Source: Toxoplasma gondii ME49 (Eukaryota > Apicomplexa > Conoidasida > Eucoccidiorida > Sarcocystidae). Taken from it: a stretch of 64,000 nt of DNA. How positions within the stretch are numbered: the stretch's first letter is position 1; each line of letters opens with the position of its first letter. Shown in pieces: positions 39,601 to 50,869 of the stretch. Both the position numbers and the translations under genes were made by a program. The DNA lies in the NCBI RefSeq assembly GCF_000006565.2, contig NC_031478.1, positions 1,967,874 to 2,031,873 of the forward strand, written 5' to 3'. The notes under the pieces are model-generated. The model had not been told where the DNA came from and searched no databases. It was given only the letters and a program-made list of their open reading frames with translations.

Positions 39601-41511
39601 CTTCTGTCACACTCGGTTCTTCGTGCCACTGTTTTCAGCTGCTTCTACCGCCTCATGCTGGACATTCCCAGACGTCAGGGAAAGGTCCAACTGTGTCGTC
39701 CCCGATTTTCCTTCACCGAACGACAGCATATTTCTCATCGCACTACGAGTGAGTTCAGATCTTTGTTTCGAAAGCGAGTGACTCTAGGCAGACCGTCGCT
39801 ACCGAGGTTGGGTGACCATCGGGAAGCGTTGCTCGTTTTCATGTCCTTGTTCGCACTTATTCTTACCATTTCATGGCGATCAACGGAACAAAGCCGTAAT
39901 TGTCAGGATGTGCTTAACTCTTCAAATAGAATTATACCTACACATTTACATGTGTATACATGTATATGCATGTGTGTATATATGTATGCGTATAGCTGTG
40001 TAGGTCTGGGTCAACTTTCACGAGATGCGGAGGGGCTGTGGAGGCGGGGAAAAAGTGGAAGAGCGCCATAGTGGGCTTTCGTGGCTTTTTCAGGTAGGAT
40101 GTTGATCGACTGAATTGCTGTTCTTTGTTGGGATTATTTTTCTCTTTTTCCCCCTCAGTCTTCCTAGAGATGCTTCATTCTCGTGCACAGTCGCCCAGTT
40201 GTCTCCTTGGTGACGCTTGTTCCCTGTGCTTGCATTGCAGGCACTGCGTTGTTTGTTGTTCTTGTGTTTTTCTTTTCAGTGCGTCCGCGGATGTTACCCA
40301 ATGCCACATTCGCATCGGGGGAGCCTCTTTGTTTTCTTTGCTTTTGCCCGCGTCGCCGATCGTTGGCTGGAGCTTGGACAAGACGATGAACTTGGAGAGA
40401 AGCAAGAGTTGCGACTGTGTTGTGCTCACAGTTTTCGCGCCTCACCCGCCTGTCCTCGCAGAGTTTTCTCTCACCCTCAAAGGACGATCCGGGGTAAGTG
40501 CGAAGCAAGCGACGAATCGAGGACTCGCCTGTATTTGCGACGCGTACCTCAGAGTGTCCATCACCACTCGTGAGAGGACTCTTCGGCGTGGGCCGCTAAG
40601 TATGGGGCTCTAACTTCGCTGAGGCCGCAGACAATTGTCTCACACCCGAGCGTAGTGGGAATACCCGACACGAAAACATCCTGTACACATCTTAGGTGTT
40701 CCTCTTCGTGGTACTATGCTTTCGTCTCACTGCATTTCGTCCACTTTTTTCTCCAGCCCTGGTTTTAATGCCATCTGCTCGGGTCCATGTTGTCCTGCAT
40801 TTTGTTTTACCAATCTGTTCTGCTCTCGTCTATTCGTTCGCTGCTTCACTCGACGAGACTAGGTTAGGTGGTCTGTGTTCGGACGCACGGACAGGATCTC
40901 TCGGTTAAGAAGCTGCCCGGGCAAATGCAGGTTTTTAGTGAGGGGTCGTGTCCTTTGTTGTTTTCTTGAATTTTACACTTTGAAGTTCCCCTTCCACACT
41001 GGTCTCCGATGTGTCGACGTTTGCCTGTGGCGTGTTCGACTCACCCCCAAGTAGTTGTAGTTTTCTGTTTTGAGCGGCATGGATATTCAGGCTTTCTGAC
41101 TCATTGTAACATGTAAGTGCCCTGTTTTTCTGTACTTTCTGGTGCATTTCTTATCAGCTGACGTTCAGTTCGACGTCTTCGCTCATGGACCCTCTGGAGC
41201 CGATTGCCCGCTGCCGAGAGTCTTCTCTGTTTGAGGTCACTGCTTCCCTTGGTGCGTTTTCGTCGTCGACAGTGCCCTGTGAGGAACACCGAAAGGCTTT
41301 CGCGACTGCGAGGAGACATCGGAGAAAGGTGGGAAAAGGCAGCAGTGGCGGCGAGAAAAACGAAAGGCTGCCACACGTGCTTTTTTGGGAGGAACTGGAG
41401 AATCGCCTCCCTGAGTATGTTGCCGGAACGTACTATGCCGCTGAACACATCCAGTGGGAGGTGCCGCCGCCGCCTTTTGAGGGACGGTTCACCGGGGGTG
41501 GGCGTGAATAG
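30652..41511 (+). CDS. ERMP1-like: ER metallopeptidase of family M28 (ERMP1/FXNA-like), 11 exons, about 1657 aa
   Basis: Exons: 30652-32284, 32718-32842, 33343-33467, 34209-34985, 35646-35755, 36623-about 36897, 37452-38059, 38403-38964, 39558 (or 39639)-39748, 40280-40493, 41158-41511; phases sum to an open frame. ERMP1 enzymes are zinc exopeptidase-type proteins of the ER membrane. Residues about 46-68 are a membrane anchor. The M28 signature is present: AHSDSASGSPGGSDDAA (His470, Asp482/483), NGAEEIGLLGAHGF rebuilt across intron 1 (Glu547/548), NLESAG, TDMRVWRDV rebuilt across intron 3, and FYHTKFDNVHR (His652). Some eight or nine membrane spans follow in exons 4-7. Then comes a luminal region with CHIRIGG, GWSLDK and LPEYVAGTYYAAEHIQWE, as at the ERMP1 C-terminus. 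It is nearly twice the human length (904) because of low-complexity insertions. The exon 6 donor and exon 9 start are the weakest points. Confidence 0.9.
33480..33640. repeat. TG/TA-rich low-complexity tract in intron 3
   Basis: Irregular runs of TGTGCATA, TGTATACATATA and similar words lie inside the intron between exons 3 and 4 of the M28 gene. Similar tracts occur at 37260-37330, 39440-39470 and 39940-40000, all in introns of the same gene. Confidence 0.6.
34990..35300 (+). repeat. Polypurine-rich stretch inside intron 4 of the M28 peptidase gene
   Basis: The plus strand is almost entirely A and G (GGAGA/GAAAG-type words) for about 300 bases just downstream of the exon 4 donor. It explains the overlapping long open frames on both strands here. 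The exact limits are by eye. Confidence 0.75.
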
Positions 41512-44500
41512 TCTTAACCAAACGAGAAAAGATGGATGTGTTTTCCCGTCGAAGCAAAGAAAAAAACGCCTGACCGTTCCTCCGGTTGTGCCGAAGACCA
41601 GGCTATGTATATTTTCTTGTTAACATTTACGCATGAAGTTCACGTGTAGACAGGTAGGTCGGCTGTGCGTGTAGACTGGGTCGTCTGGTACGCGTATGCT
41701 AAACCGGCTTCAACGCACCGTTGCGAGTGTACTTGCTTTCACGCATGTTTGTGTGTCCGTACGCGTATTGACTTTGATTTCAAACACATGTAGTAGGGAG
41801 AGAGATGATTGGCGGCTAGACATGTGTTGCTGGTATGTCGCGCCGTAAACGTGGCGGTGTGTCTGTGCATGCCTGGCCACCCTGCGCAAGATCCCACTCC
41901 CATTCTGTTCAATCGGCTCGTTTGTGTACCGGACAGAAGGTGGGGAGCGGATCACGCGTGGTGGGCAATCGTCTGCAAGACGAATGTCGTGTTTTCCTCG
42001 CCGTGAACTACAAACTCTTCTGTAATCCCTGGAAAAAAACGGATGAGATACTGGACAGACAGAGGGTACGAGGAAGTGATGTGGCGGAAATGAAGAGAAG
42101 AGACTAGGCAGAGTCCTACACAAACATCTTGATCGCTTTAACCATTCGGTGTGTGCCGGTGCTCGATCCAGAACAGACGAACCATAGCAACACAGTCTTC
42201 CGTAACTCACACGGCAAACGATAGTGACACTGACAGAGGAAACAGTAATAGAAAGAGATTGTTAAGTCCAGCGGTTCTCGATACAGGCGCAAAATTGCAG
42301 CGCGCGAGGGACACCACTTGCAGGATGCACGCCAACGGATAGCACCCTTGGCAACATCCCTGAATTTGGTAATTGTAGTTCGCCAGCGCAATTAGATCAG
42401 GACCAGGGATGACTATTGCATCTTAAGTTTAATGAGTAGCGTTTCTGCATGCACGCACGGTAATAGAATGTCATTTGCACCTCCACAACCTTCGATCAAG
42501 AATTGTCCCGGGTGTGGAGAGAATGTTGGGGAGAGTGCACTCCAAGGACGGGCGTTTTCAATGGCGTACTGACGGTACGCGTGTGCTTAAAATTGCGTGT
42601 CCTTGTGTATAGCGGGTTTCTGCCGCATCCGCCTCCCACTTAGTAAGCGAAATGCATCACCTTCCGCATCTGTAAACGCGAAGACGAATTAGCTTTCTAC
42701 GGTAGCTACCGGCTCGACTGCGGGGACGCCTGACCATCACAAAGAGGGGCAGCCGGTTAACGAGACAAAGGACAACAACTCCCTCAATCGTGACAAGGAT
42801 ATCTTCGCTTTCCTAAAGGACTAAGACCCTCACGGAAACGGTGGCATTCATGGGAAACACTGCAGGGAGTGAAAGTGGCAGAGATATCTGTGAACTGGTC
42901 CACGGCTGCTCGTGCTCCTTTGAGTGTCCAGAACCGTGGATTGTTGCCAATGAAAAACGTTACAAGTTTGCTCCTCTAACCACATTTCGGCTGTATGTAA
43001 TCAAACAGTTCTCAGTTCCAGGCAGAAAACAGTCCTTAGGTGGCAGGTCATCGCAGAAGCGACATCTGCTTGTGAAACATTGATGCACACTCGCAGGATC
43101 GCTGAAGACGACAGGCAGCACAGGATTGAACAAGAAAGATGAGCCTAGACTGCCTCGAGCAGATCCCGGAAGCACTCTCTTCTTTGCTTACAACTTCAAG
43201 ATGACCCAGATCAAACAATGCTTTTGAATTGCTCCGACATTTGTCAAAACGATGACACACCCAATTCTTGCGTCGTAGTATGACTACCATAGTTCGTCGG
43301 ACACTGGAAACTTCAGCAGAAGTCTGGATTGGTGACTGGTGACGATGTTCCGCTTTCTTGTTTCCATCGTGTTCTTCTTCGGTCTGATCATGCTTACAAA
43401 TTCAGAATCTCCCGGATAATCACCACATACCTGAATTCGAGTGAGCACGTGTGCAGGGGCAGTGAAGCCAGAGCATTTCTGAGTACGTATACTTTAACAT
43501 CTTCTCATGCCATAGTGGAAAGCCTCCAGTAGGAGAGGTAATTCATTGTATTTCAGAGGACTCTACACACTGATGGATCGCGACGCACGAGGTTCAGGTG
43601 GAACTCTTTACAGCAGATGTTAAGCGTAGGGCAGCACGCGCTACCGCACTGCATTGCTAGACTGACTTTTCATAGCAGGAAGGCCCTTTACTGCTTTTCC
43701 AATCAGTACGATTAAGTGTAGACACGAACGGGCTTGAGCGTGCCTTTTTTCCTTGCCTTTCCCCTCAATAAGCAACCTAATTTTCTGTGTACAACCCACG
43801 ATAGAAGAAGCAGTGGCAGTACCACATCCTAGTGCAGCGCTGAGGCTTTGAGTACGGTTGTCCCCGCGCGACGTATACATCATCTGACAAGACTTCTGGT
43901 CTTGCTTTTATTTTCTTTTGCAAACAACTGGGACCTCCTAAGGAAATAGGGGCTGCTCATTAGAGAACATCAGTCTTCTTCTATGTACTGAATAACACAA
44001 ATGCACTCCTTGCCTCCCTGTTAGAAGACACCGGCAAGCGGCGGACGCCTGCGCATGCTCAGGCACCATACTGGCATTCGTCTCTCGACCTCTCTCCCCC
44101 ATTTCTCTTCCTTGCGTGATATCTCGCACATTCCTCGCTTCTCTGCTTCTCTGTCTTCCCTTTCCGTCTGTCGTGGTGTTTGCTTCTCACGCTTCCCGTG
44201 AGCGTCGCCGACCCTTTTTCATCGTTTGTGACGCATGCGCATCCGCTGGTCTTTAACCCAACCATGTACTGTCTTTTGTCTCGTTTGCATACCGCATTTT
44301 GAAGTTTGCTCTCAGAGTGTTCTGGAATAATTCACATCTCTCATCTGCTGGCCAGTGTAACCTCAACTCCCGCCGAAACCCTGGTAAACGAAACTCGTAA
44401 CAGTCGGCGGGTAAGCGGCCGCGTTCCGTGTCACGGACGGCGCGTTTGTCTGGTTTCGCGTGGAGGGTCCAGGACTCATCTTTTTTTCGAGCGACAGGCG

Positions 44501-45462
44501 AAACAATTCGCGTCCCTTTTTTTTCTTTCATCGAAAAGCTCGCCTTGCTGGTCTTCCCCAGCTTGCTCGTGGTCAGCCGTCCACTGGATCGTGTGCAACC
44601 GTTTTGCATCGTTTCGAACTTCCTCCCACCGTTGTTAAAAAACAACTGGACATGCCTTCCATAGTGAAACCCATCTACTCGAGCGTTTGCCGAAGCGGAA
44701 AGAAAGAAAGCCCTGCTGGAAGAGGCGCGTACTGGCTGCAAATTATCTTTGTCTTTGGCAGCTGACTGCGGGGAGTACCCCCATTGTTGCAGATACCTGT
44801 AAAAAAGGGAATGACTGGCCAGTGCCGTTCACGCTGACTCCAATCAACGGACGTGTTCGGTCGGCACATTGCAAAGCGGATGGAGGTGTTTAAGAGAACT
44901 GGACTCGGCCTGCAGATGTTCATAGTCGAGATCCCGAACCTGACACGACCTCGGACACCCCCAGAGCGACGAAAATCTCTCCGCACATATCGCCGCTGGA
45001 AAGGAAGCGACATTTTTGCTTCGGCTATGTTCTACGCGTAACATGTGGACGATCGCTATCACGCGCAGTAAAAATGGCCTAGGCACAACGCGAAAGTCGC
45101 CTTTCCAAAATCGCTTTTCCTGCGTGTCGCCGGGTAGGGGACAGGCGCGTCACTGAGGCGCTTTGTTTTTGTCTAGACTTCGCACGAGATAACCGACATA
45201 ACATCTTATCTGTGCAGCTGCTACGGCACACAAAGGCGCCGACTGCTTTCGAAAGAGGAAGCGAAAAGCGGCAGGTGCCGTTTACCACTCTCCCACGCTG
45301 AGACGTCCGCTTCGCCTATGCGTTCCCTTCAACGCGGGAGCTGTTTGCCCTTTCAAAAAAAGAAAGAAGAGAGGCTTGTTCGGCTCTCGATGTCGAGGCA
45401 CTCTGACGTCTCTTTACCGTGACTGTTCCAGAGTGTGCGTGGCCTTCTCTGTCTCGGTCAGC
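41512..45462. other. Intergenic stretch, no gene seen
   Basis: This lies between two genes on the same strand. The longest frames (for example minus 44253-44741) lack motifs and overlap several competing frames. It presumably holds the 3' end of the M28 gene and the promoter of the HERP-like gene. Confidence 0.5.
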
Positions 45463-48343
45463 ATGAAGGGCAATAGCGAGGATGTGCCGCCGTCTCGGCC
45501 TTCCGCTTCCCCGTCGTCGGCAGACCCGACTGAGCGGCGTCCTTTGTTTCCGCCTTCTTCGCTCCCTTCATCTCTCGGGACTTCTTGCTTCCCCTTCCTC
45601 TCATGCGCTCCTGCTGGTCCTGCGTGCGTGTCGCCGCCCTCGCAGCCTCCTGCGTGGCCAGGCGCGCATGCCTTCTCCTTCCTTCCGTTTCCTGTCTCCT
45701 CCCCTTCCGCGCCGGTGGGCGGCTTCCGGCCCTTCCCGGCGCAGCCGCTGTGGCCCGCCGGGCCTGACAGCGCCCCCCGAGGGCCTGTATCCGCTCCTCT
45801 TCCGTGTGCTTCTCCAATCTACTTTCCGCCTCCCCTCATTTGTCCGCCTTCTGTCGTTCCTGTCGTCGGCGTCAATCCCCCCGTGGGCCCTCTGTCTCCA
45901 CTGCTTCGTCAGGAGGTTCCCGAGGCCACCCATGCCGCAGAAGGAGAAGCCCGGAGCCGTGGAGACGCGCTAGCGGGCGGCAGCGTCCGAGCTGAGGAAC
46001 CCGGCGCGCGAGAAGACGCAGGCCACGTGCCAGCTGAACACGAAGAAGGCGGGACGCCCGGTGAAGCAGAGAAACCGGCTAATGAGGGTGGAAGCCTCGA
46101 GGAGGGCCTACAGAGAGACAGTGACCCTTCAAAAGACACCATTCGGTTTGTGCCGCTCGATCAAGTTTTCCCCAGTCCAGAGGAGCAAGCGTCGTACGCG
46201 TCGGCAATGGCCAGCGTGTACGCGGGACAGCTGGACGTCTGGTACTGGTACAGTCGCCAGCTGTCAATGCAGCTGGATCTTCTGCGGCTCTCGTCGACAA
46301 CCGCATCTTCGCAGCCTCTCGGCTTTCTCTCGGGATTGTCTCCCGACGGAAACGACGTTCTCCTGACTCCGAACGGGCTTCTCGCCGAAGGGTTCGCGTC
46401 GCCTCTGTCCTCGCCCCTCACGCCCCACGGGGGCGCTCTGCGACCGGAGGAGACACCTGCCTCCCCCAGCCCCATCGACACCAACACAGGGAGCCGCTTG
46501 GGCGGCGTCGGCGCCGTTTTCCGGCTCTGCGGCCTCGAGTTCTGTTTCGGACGCAACCATGGAGCTCAAGGAGCCGGTGCGAACTCGCTGGGGCTCCACA
46601 ACCCGGACGCCCTCGGCTACTCGGTCGCAGACAACTTTCGCGGCAATGCTGCTTCAGCCGCCAGTGGACAGGAAGTGCGCGTGAGTGTTCTTTTCTCGAA
46701 ATCAGGGAAAGGAAGCCCTGGGACGCTGTCGTGCACTGCTGTGACCCCCCAGTCATGTGGTTTCTTGAGTTTCTTCTGTGATCTAGTGAAAGGAATGCTG
46801 TCCCGTTGTCGGCATCTTGCGCGAGCGGGAGCACGGCCGCAATTCGCGACTCCGATCTGGTACTATCCCCCCTTAACAACTGAGGAGTCCCCGTTGCGTT
46901 TTTCTCTTGCGCATTGCGTTTTGGGTCGTCTGCCTTCGTCTAATGTGCCCTCTAGGTCTGCTACATAAATTATTTCTGTTCTGCGTTTGTGCGAGCAGGC
47001 ATCAGGCCCTGCGCCGCCTCCAGCTTCCGGGTCGCCCAGCCACCGCCCCGGCACCGATGGTGAGGCAGAGGCCGAAGTGCCAGGCGAGGCGGGCGGCCGC
47101 ATCAACAATGCGTGGGATCAGTACAACATTGGCGTGTTTGTAAAATTGCTGCTGCTGCTCTTTCTCTTCGACGCCGGCAGAGAGGTGTACATTGTCACAC
47201 TTCTTTTTCTTCTCATGCACGTCAACGGCTTCTTCGACCCCCTCATCACGTGGATGCGACAAAACAGTCACACTCAGCCGCTCGAAGTGGTAAGAGCGTT
47301 GTCGCCGTCTTCTCGTTATTCCTGCATGCGTCCGGATTCCAGGGAAGTTCGCATGTCAAAGAAGCGCGTCAGTGCAAAGAAAAATGCTCCGAAAATGGTG
47401 TTTGTAGCCGTGTACATCGTAGATTTGCCTCCTTCGAAGGGGAAGACGATGCTGGCGACATGAGCCTAATGGACATTTCTTGTTGTGTGGTCCCTCTGAT
47501 TTAGACTCTCGCGAGGCTACGCCACCGCCGAGAACGGCGCCCCCTTCAGCTCCTCCAGCGCCAGCAACGAGAGCTGCGGACGTCAACTGACATGCGCCGC
47601 CAAGAAAGTACGCGTTTGTTGTGTTTTGACAAAGTCCAGACTTGTCTATGCGCATGCAGTGAAGCCTCAATCCGTCTGCGCTCGTTTCTACAGACTGGGG
47701 TAGCTCTGGAGAGAGAGACGAGACCTTAGGGAACTTAGTCGCACGTTCTACATGCCAAAGAAGAGAAAAGGACAGCGCAGATTCGCCCGCAGTTCCCAGT
47801 GTATGGTGCCTCGGCCATTGCTTTCCGTTTGCTTCACGGAAGCACTGCTTCGGGATGCAAGCGCCATGCAGATGTGGCGCCTTTTTCTCTACAGGAGGTA
47901 TTGCTGCGACGGATGAAACCAGGAGCTCTGAAGCTGAGTCCGGAGCTTCAGCTTCTTCCTCTTCTTCGATGTCATCTTCAGTCTCTTTCGCTCCCTCCAC
48001 CTCAACAGAAGCCGAGGCGCCCGGTCTTCGGCGTCGGGTGCTGTCGCGCGAGGGCGACAGGGACGAAAGACGTGAGGGAAGAGAAGGGCACGAGAGAGAG
48101 CGTGAACAAGAGGAAGGCAGAGACAGAGAGCGAGAAGCGTTTGGGCGGCCCACATATCTTCAGCGCGTGCTCTATCAAGGCGTTGTCATGTTTTTCCTCA
48201 CTTTCCTTCCGTGGTGGAATCCCGACCCAATCTACCTCGTCCAAGATGACGAGGAGGACGAAGTAGACTGGCCCGTGAATCAGGCGCAGTCGGGGGCTGA
48301 AGAAGAAGACGCAGCGTTTGCGGAGCGAGTTGACCACGAGTGA
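45463..48343 (+). CDS. HERP/Usa1-like ER membrane protein, four exons, 686 aa
   Basis: Exons 45463-46680, 46999-47289, 47505-47607 and 47895-48343 join in consistent phases (0, 0, 1) to a 687-codon frame. The first in-frame ATG is used. Residues 1-180 are Pro/Ser/Ala-rich. A conserved-looking segment follows near 230-275: FVPLDQVFPSPEEQASYASA, then a Tyr/Trp-rich stretch (LDVWYWYSRQLSMQL). Exon 2 encodes a hydrophobic hairpin (NIGVFVKLLLLLFLF ... IVTLLFLLMHVNGFFDP, about 450-490). After a basic linker and an acidic Ser-rich loop, the tail has LYQGVVMFFLTFLPWWNP. This order (Tyr-rich segment, membrane hairpin preceded by a short polar run, final hydrophobic segment ending in a Pro-rich turn) matches HERPUD1/2, which recruit ubiquilins to the Hrd1 ligase in ER-associated degradation. 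No N-terminal ubiquitin-like domain is visible. Assignment is by pattern, not by search. Confidence 0.8.
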
Positions 48344-50869
48344 GGCCTAGTCTGTTTTTTGAGTGCTGCTTCTCTTGACGGTGAATTCATACGAAGAGTC
48401 TGGCCTCGCCGACTGAATACAGAAGATGACGGTGACTTTACCTACAGTTTTCTTTGTCATGGAATCATTCTAGCCGAGTTGGCGAGGCGAAAACGAAGAG
48501 CGGATGGCCCCTCAAAAGTCGGGTGGAGAAGGGGATAGCGAAGCTGAGAGTGGCGGGCGCAGGAGACAGAGGGATCTGTGTTTTTTTTTCAATCGTCGGC
48601 GAACAGGTGTGAGGTTGACCAACTGTGGGCAGAAACAGGTTTGTATCCTCTTTTTCCCGTTTCGAGTTCGACGACGCAACTTGCAGTGGAGCCGTATCGA
48701 AAGTCACACGCAGAGGTACGATATATGTGAACTGAAGAGGCTTGTTCCGCTTGTTCTGTTCCGTTCTTTCCCTCCTTCGGACTTCTTTTCCTGGAAGAAC
48801 ACAAGTCCTTTAGAAGAGACACAGGCGGATTCAGCTTTAAGGGAGAAAATATCATGGGACGTGAGTCGATTTTGTTTGTTCATTCACTGTCTTTTGTGGG
48901 AAGAGACGACGGAAGAAAAGGAGACAGACAAAGTGGGGATGTGGAAGAAGCGACTAGCCACTCTACTATAGGGTGGAGAACGGACGGGAGGGACAGGAGT
49001 AGCGCGTCACCTTGACCTTCCTGCAATTTTATCAGGCTGACGTTAGTCTCCTTTACAATTTGTCGTCTTCCTTCTTTTTCCTTATTCATCTTTCGGCGTT
49101 CTTCTGACATGGTCTCAAGCGCCTCTCCCGCAAATCGTCACTTTTCGGGGACTACACAGAAACAGCAACAAACGCGTTTCGAGTATCTCGTTCGTTTTTT
49201 TATGTGTCTCTCTCCTCATGTTTCCCTTCGTGTTCACGAAATCACAATTATGACCACCACTGCAGCCAACTTGGTGCGTCTCTCCTGCGCACCACCCAGT
49301 ACTAAAAGGAGAGTCCTTTACACAGTTGCCACCGAGTGTGGCTGAGGCAGGGACAACAACACGAAGATTTGAATGTAGCGTGAGAGAGTGGCCGGGGCAG
49401 TTGCTGAACTCTGGAAGTAGCAGTTAGTCGGTGCAACGAGCGTAAGATCACAATGGCAATAGTAGAGCTGTGGAAGTCACGCGGATGACACTCATCTCAC
49501 TTCCTCTACAGATCGTATAGTCACGGCAACGTTGCACTGTCGGTTCACCCGCTCGATACCATTGCTGGTGACAAGATTTTCTTGAATCCCGGAAGTCTTG
49601 AATGCCGCTTGTCTTGTGAGTATGCTGTCCATACTGCCACTAGGAAAAAGGGGTTTCAGAACGGGTCTTTGTTTACTGTAGATAATGCAAAAATGCATAT
49701 AATTTGTCCTCAAGAATATGGGGGCTACGGTGAATAATCAGTCAAGGGAAATAATGAGTGTCTGGCACTCCAGACGACCCTGCAGGGAGGCAGTCCGATG
49801 AGCAGAAAGAGTCGGTTCCTAGAAAACACTCTTCGTCAAGCGATAACACAAGGCATAGTAGAAAACGAGGAGCGGTAAATATCGGGCCAGACGGTGAAGG
49901 CATGTCCAAATAGGAGGCGGCATGTTTCGTGTGGGCGTCGTTCTCACCATCAGTTCAGCAGCATCTGCTCTACAGTTTGCATCTGAACGGGCAAAATAGT
50001 AAAAATGTCCATTCATAGTGAAGCTCCATCATTGTTGGGTTTATATGGCTCTCCTTCACAGCTGCGCCATAACTCTAGTTTTAGCTATCTAGCTTTTTCT
50101 ACGAGCTTTCCAGGTGTCTTCTTCCGTTTCTAAAATTGCCACGAGGGCGAGATAGCTCGCTCACTTCAGTCACGGGCTGCCCACGTGGTTGTTGCCTGCG
50201 TAATTGGCTTGATGCAGCCGACTCGCTGAACGGAACATTTTTCCTTTTGGCATGTCTTTATTATTACTTCCCGAACTTGTATGGCGGAGGTGACACCTAC
50301 GTGCCCAGGGTGTTTTGCGACTCGGGTCCTTTTCTGTGAATGACAGCCCCCCCCCTTTGTTCGCAATTTGATAGCAGACTACGCAGTCACCGACGTTGTC
50401 ACTGCGCAAGTACGCAGCTCTCAAAAAGGGAGGAAAGTGCTAAGCTTTGACATATTGAAGAATGAAGAGAACGAGTTTTTCTCTGTTTTAGTTTAAGATT
50501 TGATTTACTGCTCGTGCCAGAGCGAGCTGGGGCGCACTGGCAACTTCGTCTGGTTATCTGGAATTTTTGCGGCGGCGACCACTGGTCCACACTACGATAT
50601 GTCAATAGACCGTCGGTCTCTTGTCAGAGGTACCCTGTGTTTGCTGCTGGCCTGTGTTTTTCACAACAAATGCCGACACCTGTAGAATCTTCCGGCCATA
50701 TGTTGTGCAGCCAGGTCTGGGGAGCTAATACGGACAGAGGCGTCGCACATGTCGGTGTATCGTCATATCTCTTGGGGGGTCGCCTTGCATACACGAATTC
50801 TCCTTCGAGTCTCACCCTTAACCAGTTTTTTCTGTCCGTGTTTCATGTTTCCATTTTGCTTTTCCTGAG
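48344..50869. other. Intergenic stretch, no gene seen
   Basis: This presumably contains the 3' end of the HERP-like gene and the promoter of the Tyr/Gly-repeat protein. Short frames (for example 48504-48971 plus, 50514-50990 plus) have no motif support; the second overlaps the next gene's start in another phase. Confidence 0.5.

Noticed and set aside
42841..43290. Small frames on both strands (80, 71 and 80 codons) in the gap between the M28 and HERP-like genes
   Set aside because: Mutually overlapping, no conserved motif, and no plausible splice partners.
47356..48153. Minus-strand 265-codon frame over the 3' half of the HERP-like gene
   Set aside because: It lies opposite exons that join in phase into a membrane protein; its Ser/Arg-rich translation is the mirror of the acidic Ser-rich loop.
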